Made by a program: the position numbers and the translations under genes. Below are positions 5,254 through 5,352 of a stretch of 5,352 nt of DNA, piece by piece. This stretch comes from Gemmatimonadaceae bacterium (lineage in GTDB: Bacteria; Gemmatimonadota; Gemmatimonadetes; Gemmatimonadales; Gemmatimonadaceae): NCBI GenBank assembly GCA_025451425.1, contig JANWKK010000163.1, positions 1-5,352 on the forward strand, in the 5' to 3' direction. A model generated the notes under the pieces. That model was not told the DNA's origin. It saw only the letters and a program-made list of their open reading frames with translations, and made no database searches. Position 1 is the first letter of the stretch. Each line of letters begins with the position of its first letter.

Positions 5254-5352
5254 CCGACGCGAACGATGCGGGTTGGTCCTGCGTCCGAATCGCCTGCGGC
5301 AGAGCTCACGATCCAGGAGACCGCAACCTCTCGTCCGGTCACGGAGACCTGA
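5241..5352 (-). CDS. 3' end of an upstream gene, possibly ending in a PAS-like domain
   Basis: Only the last 36 codons and a TGA (5241-5243) are inside the window; the gene enters from the right edge, so no start is visible. The translated end contains VSVTGREVAVSWIVSS, then AAGDSDAGPTRIVRVGRLQ. The alternation GREVxVSW.V....D..G...IVxVGR resembles the last strands of PAS/PAC sensor domains, but the stretch is too short to be sure. Among the three frames on this strand it has the most coding-like third-position GC and a mixed amino-acid composition; one other frame is open but very Arg-rich, and the third is stopped at once. It ends 49 nt before the REC-DHp start on the same strand, so a shared transcript and signalling role are plausible. 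Confidence 0.5.
   Translation of the reverse strand, partial: QVSVTGREVAVSWIVSSAAGDSDAGPTRIVRVGRLQ

Noticed and set aside
5188..5352. Second open frame on the minus strand ending in an ATGA overlap with the REC-DHp gene
   Set aside because: Although the overlap is attractive, its translation is extremely Arg/Pro-rich and its third-position GC is lower than in the frame ending at 5241, which looks like real coding sequence.

Overview
This is a high-GC bacterial window, probably from a soil or environmental member of the Gemmatimonadota or a similar phylum. That placement is inference: it rests on GC-rich codon use, a stand-alone SWIB protein with a basic tail, a GxxExxY protein, an SdpR/SdpI-type operon, and 9-nt-period intergenic repeats. 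No rRNA, tRNA or phylogenetic marker is present to settle it. All genes but one lie on the minus strand.

Layout from left to right. Positions 1-157 (minus) hold the N-terminus of a SWIB-domain protein cut by the window edge. Positions 158-387 are intergenic and carry four phased 22-nt repeats and a long imperfect hairpin. Positions 388-2859 (minus) are a tight three-gene operon, transcribed right to left: an ArsR-family repressor resembling SdpR, a six-helix DUF1648/SdpI membrane protein, and an exported alpha/beta hydrolase. Its genes overlap by 8 and 4 bases. Positions 2860-2937 are an AT-rich divergent control region with a putative leaderless promoter and an inverted repeat likely to be the repressor's operator. 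Positions 2938-3477 (plus) encode a GxxExxY protein with a PD-(D/E)xK-like core. Positions 3580-4461 (minus) encode endonuclease IV with all nine expected metal ligands. Positions 4508-5191 (minus) encode a response regulator whose receiver is followed by a histidine-kinase dimerisation box but no ATPase domain. Positions 5241-5352 (minus) are the 3' end of a further gene that may finish in a PAS-like domain.

How they may work together. The operon looks like a sensing and immunity unit. In Bacillus subtilis, SdpR represses its own operon and SdpI is a membrane immunity protein that also relieves that repression. Here the third gene adds a periplasmic or secreted serine hydrolase, and no SdpC-like toxin is visible. 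The right-hand genes suggest a signalling pair (possible PAS protein plus REC-DHp protein) upstream of a DNA-repair gene on the same strand. The most unusual items are the REC-DHp protein without a kinase domain, the hydrolase-containing Sdp-like operon with its leaderless promoter and operator, and the phased 22-nt repeat cluster.
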